A stretch of 44,536 nucleotides of DNA, taken from positions 1 through 44,536 of the forward strand of contig JAFWWK010000251.1 of the NCBI GenBank assembly GCA_017523615.1. The letters run 5' to 3'. A program made the position numbers and the translations under genes. Below are positions 44,296 to 44,536 of this stretch, in pieces. The notes under the pieces are model-generated. The model saw only the letters and a list, made by a program, of their open reading frames with translations, had not been told where the DNA came from and did no database searches. Within the stretch, counting starts at the first letter, position 1; each line of letters starts with the position of its first letter. Origin of the DNA: Clostridia bacterium (GTDB taxonomy: Bacteria; Bacillota; Clostridia; Christensenellales; Aristaeellaceae).

Positions 44296-44536
44296 TCAGA
44301 ACAGGTCGCTCTCGATGGATTCCTGAGCGGCGTCCAGGGCTTCCTGGGTGTCGACGCCGTCCACGTACACCTCATTCCACAGCGTGGTGCCCAGATAGCT
44401 GTTGATGGTGGGGCTGATGGAGGTGGACACGACGAAGCCGATCTCGTCCTTGATCGGGATCAGGGCGTCGATGGGATAGCCGATGAAGTACTGGTTGAAC
44501 TTGTTGTCGTCGGTCTTCATGATGGAAGCGTCGTCC
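44296..44536 (-). CDS. Sugar ABC transporter solute-binding protein, C-terminal fragment
   Basis: The last 79 or so residues of the protein are visible, ending LDAAQESIESDLF; the frame is open through the window end. SISPTINSYLGTTLWNEVYV followed by DGVDTQEALDAAQ is the typical C-terminal helix pair of family-1 extracellular sugar-binding lipoproteins. It heads the arabinoside operon and would deliver arabino-oligosaccharides to the two permeases downstream. Confidence 0.85.
   Translation of the reverse strand, partial: DDASIMKTDDNKFNQYFIGYPIDALIPIKDEIGFVVSTSISPTINSYLGTTLWNEVYVDGVDTQEALDAAQESIESDLF

Overview
The window looks like a chromosomal segment of a fairly GC-rich Clostridia bacterium, probably a gut or rumen anaerobe. 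The grounds are strong AAGGAGG-type ribosome sites, frequent GTG/TTG starts, a clostripain-family protease, a BspA-like leucine-rich-repeat surface protein, a GH51 arabinofuranosidase with its sugar ABC transporter, WYL and XRE regulators, and a phage-type portal/terminase block. A Christensenellales-like host is an inference; no rRNA or tRNA gene was seen.

Layout. 1-0.7 kb: partial XRE regulator, then an SH3-like gene remnant cut by a 188-bp element with 17-bp perfect inverted ends that carries the first 31 codons of a RAYT-type transposase. 0.7-3.6 kb (-): a compact RiPP operon of radical SAM/SPASM maturase, 64-aa precursor, and HprK-like kinase fused to a PqqD/RRE domain, bounded by a promoter and a strong terminator. 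3.7-5.8 kb (-): WYL regulator, VOC protein and GyrI-like protein. 6.3-10.8 kb (+): serine hydrolase, then a decayed sugar-binding protein joined to a broken sensor-HAMP-PP2C phosphatase. 11-12.6 kb (-): GNAT and YdcF/SanA-like proteins. 12.7-18.9 kb (+): clostripain-like protease and two overlapping MutS-like ATPases. 18.9-21.8 kb (-): secreted helical-barrel protein and ROK kinase.

22-30.8 kb (-): a phage block with terminase genes, P22-like portal, Prp-type cysteine protease, a fibre-like protein, three-domain endolysin, small membrane proteins and holin. No capsid, scaffold, tail-tube or integrase gene is seen. Almost every gap between its late genes holds a copy of a palindromic dispersed repeat.

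31-35.8 kb: MATE exporter (+), XRE regulator (-), then 1.8 kb with no credible gene. This stretch folds into two tandem giant RNA modules. The first (33119-33771) is closed by a 27-position helix with one mismatch and ends in T7. The second (33773-34523) is closed by a 12-position and a 25-position helix about 0.5-0.7 kb apart. Next come a protein with a Cys4 zinc ribbon and an RNA polymerase alpha-CTD, and a small basic protein. This is the strongest candidate for an undescribed system in the window; it resembles the ROOL/GOLLD style of ornate large RNA, but its class cannot be assigned by eye.

35.7-44.5 kb: ECF sigma/anti-sigma pair (-), HD-Pnk nucleic-acid end-healing enzyme (-), BspA-like surface protein (+), and an arabinoside operon (-) of solute-binding protein, two permeases and GH51 enzyme. 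The last gene runs off the window end.
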